A stretch of DNA of 64,000 bases, from contig JAJEKV010000080.1 of the NCBI GenBank assembly GCA_021234155.1, forward strand, positions 108,182-172,181. Reading direction: 5' to 3'. Shown here one piece after another: positions 20,681 through 31,039 of this stretch; within the stretch, counting starts at the first letter, position 1, and every line of letters begins with the position of its first letter. Below the pieces are notes generated by a model that saw only the letters and a program-made list of their open reading frames with translations, did no database searches and was not told the origin of the DNA. This stretch comes from Isoetes taiwanensis. Lineage: Eukaryota; Streptophyta; Lycopodiopsida; Isoetales; Isoetaceae. The position numbers and the translations under genes are program-made.

Positions 20681-22387
20681 TTGAAATTCTAACATCGCCA
20701 GTTTTCTTGCAGCACTACCTTGAAATGGCAGACAAGATTCTGAGGGGCAAACACACGAAGGATGTCAATCGGTTTGTCTTCATGCCAGATGATGTCTATG
20801 CACTCTTCCGCCAGATGTGGAACAAATGGAGGAAGGGAGAACTTAAGGACAATAGGGGTCAACCTATAGTAATGAATTTTGCTAAAGACAAAGATTACTT
20901 CAGTGACAACTACCTTAGATGCATGAGGGGCTTGGACTATGATGATTGTAGAAAGGTCCTCGAAGAAGTATTAAGCGGGGATATATACGTCAAAGTCACC
21001 TCAGATTACAAAGGCGAGAATTTCTTCAAGACGAGGGTGCAGAACTTAAGAGTACTTGCTTACATGAAGAAAGAGAATCGCGACTTCATTGCGAGATCAA
21101 ATTGGCATTAAGTACAAGAAATTCGAGGACCGAGGAAGGCCACCACCATTTTTCGATAATGCACCCGGCTTATGGAGTATGCCACCATAAGTGGGTGTCT
21201 GGAAGGAATACTCAAAGAGGGAGTTCATGGTAACATGCCATTCTCCTTGGCGAGATCCATTCAAAAATCCTTCAGCCGTAAAACGTAAAAGGACGCCAAG
21301 ATATTTTGTGGAGCATGTCACTGGCGGGGGATTCCAGAAGAAAATGTAGTTCTACCGCCGGCATGATATGTTTACATGCAAAGGCACCTTTTACTCGGTT
21401 TGGAATAGTGAGACTGTAGAACGTTCTTCGATAGCGCCTCACGGATGATGGCCAGATGTAGAGACATACCGATTCTAGCTTTTCGTCGGGGGAGCATAAC
21501 TTTCTATTTGCCGGTCGCTTGAAAGACCGGAATCTAGGTCAAGAGTGTTTGTAGGAATCTATGAAGAGGAAGCTGGAGCTACATGTGGTGCGAGGAATAA
21601 AGAGCCACAAGCTCTCGTTCTTGCTACGAGGATTTAAAGACAGAGGCAGGGAGAGCCGATGAAGACATGGATCTCGGGCTATATGGCTTATCATCCTCGA
21701 AAAGCTCCCAAATTCCTCCTATTCCTAAGGAAGCCATCGGAAGTGAGGGAGATGTTATGGCAAAAACTCATGCAAGACAGTTTAAATGGAGTTGGCGAGG
21801 GTATGGAGGGAGAATATCCGGTGCATAAGCGATTAGATTCCGCAAGCTGCGTTCTACCTTGTTGATAAGCTCTGCCCTCCAGGTAACATCGTGCTAGATT
21901 TTTTCTCTGGTGGAGCCTTCTCTAGGGCATCCCTTCATGTAGGAAGAATCAGTGCATCGTATGAGCATGACTTCGGAAAGATGAAATGCATACCGGGCAT
22001 TCTGGGTAGGGTCGAGAATGTCATGTACCCCTGGGTTGACCCAAAGGCCATTGACCAACGCCAACGCGAAGTCTTGACTTTGAAAGATGGTGTATCTCAG
22101 AAGGGGGCAGACAATGAAGCTTCTCATACAGAGAAAGGTGAGACGCCAAAAGCTGGAGGAGCAAGAGCGAGGATCAAATTGACCGCAGTAAAATTAACCT
22201 GGATGATTATGAGAAAGTCTCTGATGAACACTTCGACAAAGACTATTAAAAAATTTCTATCTGTTTTGAAAAATTGTATCTTACGTAATATTTCTATTAA
22301 TATATATCTACATGGTCTTCTGAAAATATGTGTTATCTATTGCAAAATGGCGCGAGAGCACTATTTGCTTGGTCTTCACGTTCAGGC

Positions 22388-22555
22388 AAATAGCGCGCCT
22401 GCACTATTTGCTCGCTCTACACGTTAAAGTAAATAGCGCGCCTGCACTATTTGCTCGCTCTACACGTTGAAGCAAATAGCGCGCCTGCACCATTTGCTTG
22501 CTTTCACGTTAAAGCAAATAGCGCGTTTGCGCTAATTGCTTTGTGGTTATTTTTA
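22388..22555. repeat. Four tandem units of 41-43 bp, AAATAGCGCGCCTGC type
   Basis: Units start at 22388, 22431, 22474 and 22515. Each holds the short palindrome AAATAGCGCGCCTGCACTAT followed by TTGCTCGCTCTACACGTTAA or a close variant. The core is a diverged form of the ATGGCGC palindrome. The array lies between the methyltransferase-like gene and the FCP1-like gene. Confidence 0.85.
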
Positions 22556-22845
22556 AGCTAAAGGGGCGGCCGCGCCATTTTGTTTGCTTGCTGGGCGCTT
22601 TTTGGCAATTTAATATCAGCTTTTGTGGTTCTCGGGGCGCTTTTCCTCATACTTTCTAAGTAAATGGCGCCATACTTCTCTTCCTGACAACTAAAACCGC
22701 GCTGTTTTATATTAAATGTAGCGGTTTTTGCATGACAACTGGTTTCTTTTTAAGTAAATAGTGCCATATCTAGCCATAAATGTGTGATAAAACAGGGAAG
22801 AAACTGATTTCATGAGAAATTGGAATCACGAAATTTCCAACTTTA

Positions 22846-24746
22846 ATGAAACTCTGCTTTATTTCTCTGTTTGTATTGGATAGCAGGACTGCAAAAGGAG
22901 AGAAGGGGATGACTCAACAGGAGTACAGCAGTTTTTTTAGTAGCTGCATAGGCTTAACAACTCAGAAGCTCTTTACTATTGCCATCATATGTCCCCCAGG
23001 AGAGCCTCATATGCATGCTTTGGTGGCTTCATACGACTCGGAATGCCTAAAGGTCGTTAGGGAAGGTTCTCTTCTCTTTGAGACAAAGGATACTGATTTG
23101 AGGATGCAGTTTAAAAGCGCTTGTATAATCTTCATAATGATATCCCTTGTGCCAGATGACGACTATGAGGTAGCTAAGAGCAAAGGGGCATCAGATAAAG
23201 GTGCATGGCAGTGTTTTCTTTTGGATGAACCCAACTTGAAAAATGTCTTCTACAAAGCAGATGATGAGGATGAAGCAAATGAAAGCGAGGAATTTGATGT
23301 TCCTAACCTCTACCGGAAAGACATCACTCTGGAATTGCTGACAAAAGAAAAGGGGCCCTTGAATAAACATGGGTTTGCAATCAATCTGGCAAGCTATCTT
23401 GTTGAGGCATTTGCACCACTTGATACCACTTGCTGTGAATTACATGTTGGAGGGTATATTGGTAGAGAAACCCTGAAGACATCAAGAAGATGTTTAAGTT
23501 TCGTCATCGATGACCAATCCAGGGATTTCCTTGAAGTCTTTTTCGAAAAGGTACTAGCCACGGCTGATTGGGGTCCTGTCAAAGATAAAAACCCGTTGGC
23601 TTTGGTACCTTACAAAGGGCAGAAGCAGACTACTAGTTCACAAAAGCCTCCAAGTGCAACTCCAGAATGTTCAAAAAGCAATGCAACCCCCGAGGAGAAG
23701 GCCGCATTGCTAGCGCGGGAACATGAGATCATGGAGAAAAATATGAAGTCCATGCTTGATAACATTGCAACTGGTAATGTCCAGCTTGGGAGTACGACTG
23801 CGGTAGTTCCTGATACCGGCCAGGATGATCATGCAAGCTCAAGTGCAACCACTGAGGTTAGGAATCAAACCCCTGTGGTAGCTTTCATAGAAGAGAACGT
23901 GTCCGAACTAAACCGTGGAGTTGATGCTTCTGGCAGTAAGCATCCGGGGAATGAAGTAGACGCTACGACTGCTGGGGATGACGGCGATGATGAAAGGTAA
24001 TTCACGCCTGGCGCGATATGTAGCTTATTTATGACGGACAAAACGCGCTTGGCGTGTATTGCAGACCACTTTTGCATGGCTAACTCTTTTTTTTCCATGG
24101 TTCAGGGCTCCACCTGCTTGTGACAAAATCATTGTCTTCGATCTGAATGGTATCCTGTGTAAAACATTTCCTAAGAAGCTTATTAACAGGGATGACTTCG
24201 AGCAAGTCCCTCTAGAATCGAATATTAAGTGGATCTATCCTCGTCCACACTTAGAAGATATGATGAATGAGGCATTCAGATTGTTTCGAGTTGCCATCTG
24301 ATCCTCAATGGAACGCAGAAATGTTGATGAAGTACTTAGGGTGTTACCAGGCATGAATCGAGACTTTGTGACGATTTGGGACCAAAGTAAGTGTATAAAG
24401 TTTCCACATCCAAGAGATCCGGATGGCAAACCGGTCTTCGTGAAACATCTTGGTACTATGATGGATCATCTTGGCATTCAAAAGAAAGAGGACATCATAA
24501 TAGTAGATGATGATGCTCTTAAGTGCTTTTATAATCAAGGTCAGGCTCTAAATCCACCAACTTATACTCCACAAGATTACTCAACAGATGAGTTTCTAGT
24601 AACTATTCATGTCCATCATGAGTGGCTTGGCTGCTGGTAAAACAGTATCAGATGTTGTCAAAACGCATCCAGAACTAGATCGGACTAAGGAGATGGATCC
24701 CTATCTTGAGAGTTATTTGACAAAGAAAGGACTAGTCCCTCCATGA
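22846..24746 (+). pseudogene. FCP1-like HAD phosphatase gene, broken
   Basis: Exon 22865-23996 follows a TAGCAG acceptor (an ATG at 22846 is the alternative start). It encodes about 375 aa: a region with LHVGGYIGRETLKTSRRCLS, then an acidic, Ser/Thr-rich linker. It splices in frame (donor GTAATT at 23997, acceptor TTCAG at 24105) to an FCP1/NIF-like HAD domain: FDLNGILC at 24137-24160, IKWIYPRPHLEDMM, SSMERRNVDEVL, and IIIVDDDALKCF near 24500. FCP1-type enzymes dephosphorylate phosphoserine; here the first Asp is kept but the second Asp of DxDxT is Asn. The codon expected to be Trp (VAIWSS) is TGA at 24299-24301. A frameshift near 24600 precedes the C-terminus (GKTVSDVVKTHPELDR to the TGA at 24744). 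Confidence 0.7.
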
Positions 24747-25122
24747 TGTAATCTTCATATCAAGTGAATACAATGTAAAAAGTGTTCTATGTATGTTGAT
24801 GTGTTGTTATCTATAAATGCTAATCAAACACCACATTCTTCTCACTAAAATAAGAAAATGTTAAACCACCCACTACTATAATGCAAAAATTTGCAACAAT
24901 GCAAAACAGCATGTCATACAACACAACACTATATTGAAAAAAAGGTATGCAAAAGTGGCGTGCTTTTGGAACAGACATAAATCCAATTTAAATGAATGAT
25001 GGTTTTTTATTACTTTTTAGTAAGAAGATTCAATTATTCGCCAACACTATCAAATTTGACAAGTTTTTCATATCATACCTAGATTTAGAGTTGAATGACA
25101 AGATCCCGAGTTACCAAGAGGG
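24747..25122. other. 3' flank of the FCP1-like copy, duplicated at 30.2 kb
   Basis: No gene is seen. A stretch at 24952-25004 (AGTGGCGTGCTTTTGGAACA and onward) recurs at 30208-30260, downstream of the second phosphatase fragment. The copies are therefore part of a larger duplicated block. Confidence 0.6.
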
Positions 25123-25356
25123 TCAACTCGGCAGGCTCGCCATACAAACTCTTCCTTTATCATCAAATTTCTTCCTGCCATCCTCCTTAAAAACATGTGC
25201 ATAAGCTTTACATTCAAATACACGCAAATGATTCACACCTGGCTTTCTTTTGTAATAAACCTCATGTGAAGTCTCTCCATCTAAAATTCGCGTCCCTGCT
25301 CTATTCAGCAAATACACTGCAGTGAGTACTGCTTCAACCCAAAAACGATGTACCAT
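25123..25356 (-). pseudogene. Ty1/copia integrase fragment
   Basis: The minus strand encodes FWVEAVLTAVYLLNRAGTR, HEVYYKRKPGVNHLRVFECK and AYAHVFKEDGRKKFDD. These are the signature blocks at the end of the copia integrase core ('FWAEAV.TAVYL.NR...LRVFGC.AY.HV'). It lacks the earlier catalytic residues and everything after the KKFDDKGR segment, so it is a fragment. Confidence 0.88.
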
Positions 25357-25425
25357 CTTTCATTGAGCCATTAGACGATTCACCATCTTTTATTATAATG
25401 TTATTGGGTAAGTATGTCGTCAACG

Positions 25426-25447
25426 AAACCCTAATCCTAACCCTAAT
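25426..25447. repeat. Short telomere-like run
   Basis: AAACCCTAATCCTAACCCTAA-type sequence, the complement of the plant TTTAGGG repeat with one variant unit. It is too short to be a former telomere and may instead be a telo-box from a promoter. Confidence 0.6.
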
Positions 25448-26142
25448 TTCGATTTAGGTTCTGTTATATCGGGCCAGGGTTCTCCCATTCTAGAGATCCG
25501 TTTGGAATTTTTCTGTTGGTGCAGGCATGGCGATGCTCTCTCCTGTTCGTTATGCAGCAATGCCTGAGTGATGCATTATCCAAGAAAATGATCACGTTTT
25601 GGCCTCCGAAACATAAACCCTACAACAACCTAGCAACATACAAGGTTTACTTTTCGGAGGCCAAAACGTGGCCATTGTTTTGGATAACTAGGTACACCTT
25701 TTCTAAACATGCACGCGGAGACATGGCAACTGAAATAACAGAGTTTGAACCTATTGGTTATCCCGAATGATCCCAAACAGTTTTGCTACTGCAAAAGGCG
25801 TCATCTTCTCCTTTCAAATGGAGTAGTTCTTGCCTTTAAGCAAGAACGTCTCGCTCATGAACACATTTTCCAGGTTGTCCATTGTGAATAACACAAGCCT
25901 CTTCTAATCAAAGCCTCAAATCTGGAAACTCCTATTCTATCTTCAACATGCAAGACAATATGCAAGCTGCTGCAACAAATCTTTCAAAATTTTATGATGC
26001 AACTCTCCATAATAGAGGAATGCTTCTCTCTAGGCTCAAACACAAGTTAGGGCTAAAATCTGCTCTGTTTTCCACAAGGCAAAAAAACCTTCCCAAAATA
26101 CTTCCTCTCTTGCACAAAATGAAGCACCCAAGGATGGAAACA

Positions 26143-26156
26143 CTGCTACGATACCA
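26143..26156 (-). other. Copia primer-binding site (initiator tRNA-Met type)
   Basis: Reads TGGTATCGTAGCAG on the minus strand, two bases after the LTR end. It matches the usual plant TGGTATCAGAGC site (complementary to the 3' end of initiator tRNA-Met) at 10 of 12 positions. Confidence 0.7.
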
Positions 26157-26158
26157 AA

Positions 26159-26442
26159 TGTTGAGTGGAGAAGATGATCTAAACAGCAAAACGCAATGGA
26201 GAGAGGAGGAGACGCAACAAGCAACAAAGGAGGAGCAAGAAACTTGTGTATATTACACTAACTCAAGAGATAGTACATATATATGTGCCACGTCCTCATG
26301 TTGGGTGGCAAATAGGGAAAAAGATAAAAAATGAGGGGCCCATGGGCTAATACAAAATGTCCCATGGGGTACAACGTTAAGTTACATGTTAAGTTACAAT
26401 GACTTAACATGTCCAATATATATCACATTAACTATTCTAACA
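26159..26442 (-). repeat. Copia long terminal repeat
   Basis: On the minus strand the 284-bp segment starts TGTTAGAATAG and ends CCACTCAACA (TG...CA), directly followed by TT and a primer-binding site. It contains the TATATATGTACTATCTC and ATATACACAAG regions expected around transcript start and end. This is a 5' LTR for the copia fragment at 25.1-25.4 kb. I did not find the matching 3' LTR. Confidence 0.65.
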
Positions 26443-27914
26443 GCCATGATAAATATAAAAGATGTGTTGAATTTATTAGTGCTAACTGTTTTTTTTTTCT
26501 AGTTTTTGTGTAGACCACATATTTATCGAAGCCAGGAAGCCCTACTTCTTGCTCAAATCATCTGTGCCATGCGGCTAAAGTGCAAGGGATGAGCTTTTAT
26601 TCACCATGAAGAACGTCTCTTCTGCAATAAGACATAGCAAGTTTGGATTTATTTAGGCAACCATCTATTATTCACCCTAACGTACAAAGAGCTTCAACCT
26701 GATCTATTACTAAGCACACAGTCTGAATATTGCTCTGCAATAAACCTACTGAAGCTAGAGCCTTTTACTGACATGCTGAAGAATATTGTCAATATATTGA
26801 AATTGAAGACTAAACTTGATCAGCGGAGGTTAGGCTACTGACGTAATCTATATAGATGCAACTACAACATTTCTTAATGTTCTTGTAGAATTATTAAAAA
26901 CCTTGAAAGTGAAAATTTTTATGGAAAGGAATAATATATTAAAAATAAAAATGCATAAAACAACTATTATTTGAGAAGGCTAAGCATTTGTTGTAGGCAT
27001 CAGAAGATATGAAGCAAGTCAATGTGTTATTCCATTCTCTAAAAGCACAAAATATGAAAAATCAAGCTTTGTGCAATGCCCATTACTACATAAGTCTCTA
27101 TTAATGCATGTGAGACAAAGAAAAACAATCAGCTTCATCTGTGTTTAAGGGTTGATATGATTGAAAATGCAAGTAGAGCGGTTTATCACTGGTTTTAGAG
27201 GTATGCCCTAGGATGATATTTTTACTGCAAGTAAAACCTTGGATAGTGAATATAATGTGCTCTGCTTCATACCTTTTCGGGCACATTACTGAAACAAAAC
27301 AATTAATCCAGCATGTTAAGCAATTGCTACCTCCAGATAACTTAATAAGTTGCCTCCTCTTCCTGAGTTCCTGCACCAATTTTATATAGGAAAAAAGAAT
27401 GCACTGAATTTCTACAAAGCTATTTGCAACGTGCTTCAGTCAAAACCAACAATAGTGAGCAGTGGACCTTAGGAATGAGTCTATTGCCAAAACGAATCTG
27501 CTTTCTTCACATGACTCTACTCTCCTAATTTCAAATTTGTACCTACAATGAATAAGAAAAACAGAGCTGCAGACTTCACAAACATGCATTGCAAATTGTT
27601 TTTTTTTTCAGTTACTTGCATATTTCACAACATCTAATAGATTTCACAACTATTAGAATTAGTTTTAGCAATAAAGCAATTTCCTTCACATTCAAACCTG
27701 GATATGCAAAAGCTCAAACTAAGCCATGTTTGTTTAGTCATGGCAGCGTCTAAAAGCTCCTTGCTTGCGCTATGGCATTGTTACAGGCAAGGAAAGGATG
27801 AGAGACAACGTAACGAACGGAGCTCAGAGAGCCATAGCTGAAAGCAAAAATATGAATAATGAATAAAAGAAAGAATTTTGGAAATCACAAAACGTGTTGG
27901 TCCGTGTTGGACGT
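26443..27914. other. No recognised gene
   Basis: AT-rich DNA with stops in all frames. I saw no domain, RNA gene or ordered repeat. Confidence 0.5.
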
Positions 27915-28377
27915 CCGTATTTAGAGTCCGGGATGTGGTATTTCCGGACTTTCTTGGTGGTATTTCTGGACATCCGTTATCAGCCAGATGGTATTTCCGG
28001 GCAAAAAAGGTGGTATTTCCGGCCAAAAAGGTGGTATTTCCGGCCAAAAAGTGGTATTTCTGGCCAAAAACCAAGCGTGAAACTGCGCGGCGGAGCTGAA
28101 ATCTTTGGTCGGATCGTTCTTGCAGCTCCGTGGACGGCTTGAGCTGCTTCAAAAGCCCTTCTAATCACTTTGTCTGCCTCTTTAACGTTAGTTTGATGAA
28201 GAGAGGAAGCGATTTGAGCCCAGATAGAGCCGGATTGATCCAAAAATACCCAAAAACAGTTGATTCTGGGCTTAAAACTGTGAAGTTACAGTGGCTGATA
28301 ACGGGTGGCCGGAAATACCACAAAAAAAGTCCGGAAATACCACATCCCGGACTCTAAATACGGCGGTCCGTGTTGGA
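27899..28377. mobile_element. Non-autonomous DNA element with 38-bp terminal inverted repeats
   Basis: The ends 27915-27952 and 28326-28363 are perfect 38-bp inverted repeats starting CCGTATTTAGAGTCCGGGAT. GGTCCGTGTTGGA occurs on both sides (27899-27911 and 28365-28377) as a likely target-site duplication, with one to three extra bases before the repeats. Inside the left end, the TIR-derived motif GGTGGTATTTCCGGCC is repeated several times (27955-28065). The middle (about 28080-28250) is unrelated, has better base composition, and on the minus strand gives an open run including KEADKVIRRAFEAAQAVHGA. The long TIRs suggest a Mutator-like element, possibly carrying a captured gene piece. There is no transposase. 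Confidence 0.8.
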
Positions 28378-29670
28378 ATGTGTTTCCTAAATTTGAACTT
28401 CACGCACATGGTTCATGAAATTTGAATTTTGTTCATTTTGCACTCACCGAAATTACAGAAAGCATCCGAGACACGCCCCCAGAAACATCTGCTTGGAGAC
28501 TTGAAAACTTTTTGAGGTCTCAGATTGCACCATTCCTGTAAATCCCGTTATTGGCACAAACAAATCAAGCTTAAAAAGGCAGTGTGAAGGATCACAAAAG
28601 GGACGAATACAGGCGTTGAATTTGGGATGCCAAATCACGACACCATCTGAGTGGAGGTCGAACAAGAATTATCTAAATCGGAGGCAGTTTGCAATATCTG
28701 GATCATCTGCCATTATGTAGTATCTGGAGCACCAATAGTTGCAGATAGAAATCAGGTAGAAGAGGAGAGAACCAGCGGCCTTGCAACTGGACCTAAACAA
28801 CTCGATTCTGGATAAATCCATCATATCTAATTGCTGGTAAGTGGATAATGTCTGATTGCTCCATGTCCACCCGCCCCTGTGCAGCCCGCAGGTCCACTGT
28901 CGTGTTTTTTCCTTTCTAATTTCTTCTGTTCCCATTTCTACCATTCCCAGAGTCTAGAATTTCTTGCCTTAGTTTTTAAGGGATTAGATAATTCCGTAAG
29001 ACTTGATTGTTTAAAAATGCAATTGGACGTATTTTTCATGTGAACATGAAGCGTGATCCATGGTTTCAGATGCTGGATTTGCAAGGCGTGATTTGCAAAA
29101 GAGTGAATCCTAAATCATGTTGAGCCTTCATTGTTTTATAGGAGTGGATCCTAAACCACACACACACATGGTTTTGCATTATTTTCGTGTGAAATTTGCA
29201 CCTTAGCAAGAAGAAACCATAGTGGTAAAATTTCGTAGCAGTAAAACTTCCTGCTTAGAACTCGCAATTATGTTGACATATGAGGTATCTTATATCTTAT
29301 ATGAGGTTTATTTTCTATGAAATATCCTTCACTTCAGCTCTATACAATATTACTATGCTCGGCGTGATTTGTTTTGTTCCATATCTAGTTTACACTACAA
29401 TATTATGCTTGCTTAGACGCTGGGTATGATTATGTTTTGTTCCATAACTAGGTTTCCTCTACAATATTATCCTTGTAATACAGGCTTGGCGTGATTTTGT
29501 TGTTCCAACAATCATGTGAGATTGTAATGCACACTTAGAGCGTGTAGAATGTTTGAGAAACATCATAACAAGTTTGAATCTGCCAGGGTAACAACCACTT
29601 CACCTGCATACTGAATCTGATAATGCATAAGGGGTTTTCTAGGGGAACTCCAAGAATTGCCTGGAAAAAA
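28378..29670. other. No recognised gene
   Basis: AT-rich, with short frames only, for example 28669-28944 on the minus strand. No domain or structured repeat is supported. Confidence 0.5.
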
Positions 29671-29681
29671 TTGGTAAGGAC

Positions 29682-30003
29682 TTGTCTATGTGGCGACTTT
29701 CACCTCATCGTATTGTTAGTTGTTACGCCATCCTAGGCCCATTCAAAGGCCTTGCAGGTAAACCTATTTTCATTAAAGACATGGGGACAATAATGAATCC
29801 CCTTGGAATTGAGAAGAAGAAAGATATAATCATCGTAGATGACGGTGCACTTAAATGTTTCTTTAATCAAACTCGAGCACTTAATCCACCTCCAGTTTAT
29901 GGATGTTATGAGAGGTCATGCTACAAATAAAACTATGGCTGACGTTTTTCTCGACTTTCCAGAATTAGAAGGACATCATACATTGATCCATTTCTAAAAA
30001 AAT
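29682..30003 (+). pseudogene. Second FCP1-like phosphatase fragment
   Basis: Encodes GLAGKPIFIKDMGTIMNPLG then KKKDIIIVDDGALKCFFNQT and RALNPP. These are co-linear with the 24.4-24.55 kb copy (GKPVFVKHLGTMMDHLGIQK, KEDIIIVDDDALKCF). After a frame change it continues NKTMADVFLDFPELEG and, shifted again, IDPFLKKYVQEKNL, matching the C-terminus of the first copy. The N-terminal half with the DLNG nucleophile motif is absent, so this is a truncated paralogue. Homology continues into the 3' flank. Confidence 0.75.
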
Positions 30004-31020
30004 ATGTACAAGAAAAAAACCTGCAATATTGTTATTACTATTTGCAAATTTCATTGTTCAATAAGTTTTTTGCTATTTGCATCAATGCTATCAATTTCGT
30101 ATCGATTTTCAATAAAGTAAAAATAACAAGGTAATATGATACATTTATTAGCACATTTGGAACGTAAGAAAAGGGTACCACAGCAACATATGCCCTAAAT
30201 ATGCCCCAAAGTGGCGTGATTTTGGAACAGACATAATCCCAAAATAAATGAATGATGGTTTCTACTCTCCTTAATAACCAAAGCTCTCTCTCCTTGACCT
30301 GCTGCAAATCAAGATGCAGATAAAAGCACTGCGTTTAATTTAATCCACAACTACAAAATTAGAAGCTATAGAAGAATGACCCTGAGGACCTCAAGCTTAA
30401 AGCATCTGGTAAGATGCCTCCTTTAGTTCTAATATATCTACATAAACTAAACTAAAGCCCTAAGCATAAAAAACCTATCTAATCTAAGCAAAAGGAATTT
30501 TGGATGTGACCTGTTGAATGAATAAGACAATGCCATAGCTGAACTCGCCTTCTTGCTTCCACCCTAAAAGAAAATGTCGGATGTGCTATGCAAAAAGCCA
30601 GTTCCAATTATTCCGACTATGGCTTTTCTCAAGGCTCCACACGATTGAAGTACAGAGATCGTCTGCAAAGGTTTAAAATTGGTATTCATCCGCATCCTGC
30701 ATTAACTGCATTAAGAGCAAAATTCAAAATTTCTATTCATCTGCGTCCCGCAAGGGGGAGAGGGAATGCCGCATGCGACGTGCGGCGTTCTTGGCACAAT
30801 TCTCAAACACATCCAAAAATAAAAAAGAAGATGTTTTTCTAACTTGCACATTCCTAACCTTTAGGGTGATTTTTGTTTGCTGCTGTTATTGTACACGTTT
30901 ATGCTTACCCCTAAGGTAACTTCTGAAAAAATGGGCTAAAGATGGCCACAATTTTGGAAGGACAAAATTGCCACATGGCCGATTTTAACAAGGCAAGCAG
31001 ATAAGAAAGCTGATAGGATA
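30004..31020. other. No recognised gene; contains one hairpin
   Basis: Homology to the 25.0-kb flank runs to about 30260. Beyond that I see no coding signal. At 30764-30790, GAATGCCGCA and TGCGGCGTTC form a 10-bp stem (one G-T pair) with a 7-base loop; a longer version recurs at 32102. Confidence 0.5.
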
Positions 31021-31039
31021 GAAGAAGCAGGGCGAAAGC

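Larger units (their letters stand above)
18491..22249 (+). pseudogene. Decayed gene with a methyltransferase-like domain
   Basis: A multi-exon plus-strand locus. A possible first exon (18491-18532, MAQSKAQKIESHFE) ends at a GTTAGT donor. Later coding blocks are 19011-19446, 19447-19610, 20711-21110 and 21120-21340, then 21842-22249. The last block reads CPPGNIVLDFFSGGAFSRAS then HVGRISASYEHD. This fits the AdoMet-binding motif I of beta-type N4/N6 aminomethyltransferases ('PGDxVLDPFxGSG..A....GR...G.E'). A frameshift at about 22165 leads into an acidic end, NLDDYEKVSDEHFDKDY and a TAA at 22247-22249. Other breaks include a shift near 21100 and a stop near 21190. I found no clear DPPY/SPPW catalytic motif. 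Function (DNA, RNA or protein target) is unknown. First-exon phase does not match the next block, so the model is incomplete. Confidence 0.5.

Noticed and set aside
21350..21840. DPPY/SPPW catalytic motif for the methyltransferase-like gene
   Set aside because: I read all three plus frames and found no convincing match, so enzyme activity is not claimed.
22388..22555. Possible CRISPR-like array
   Set aside because: Units are joined directly without unique spacers and the genome is a plant's; it is a tandem repeat.
25426..25447. Interstitial telomere as a chromosome-fusion scar
   Set aside because: Only three units, one of them variant; too short to support a fusion.
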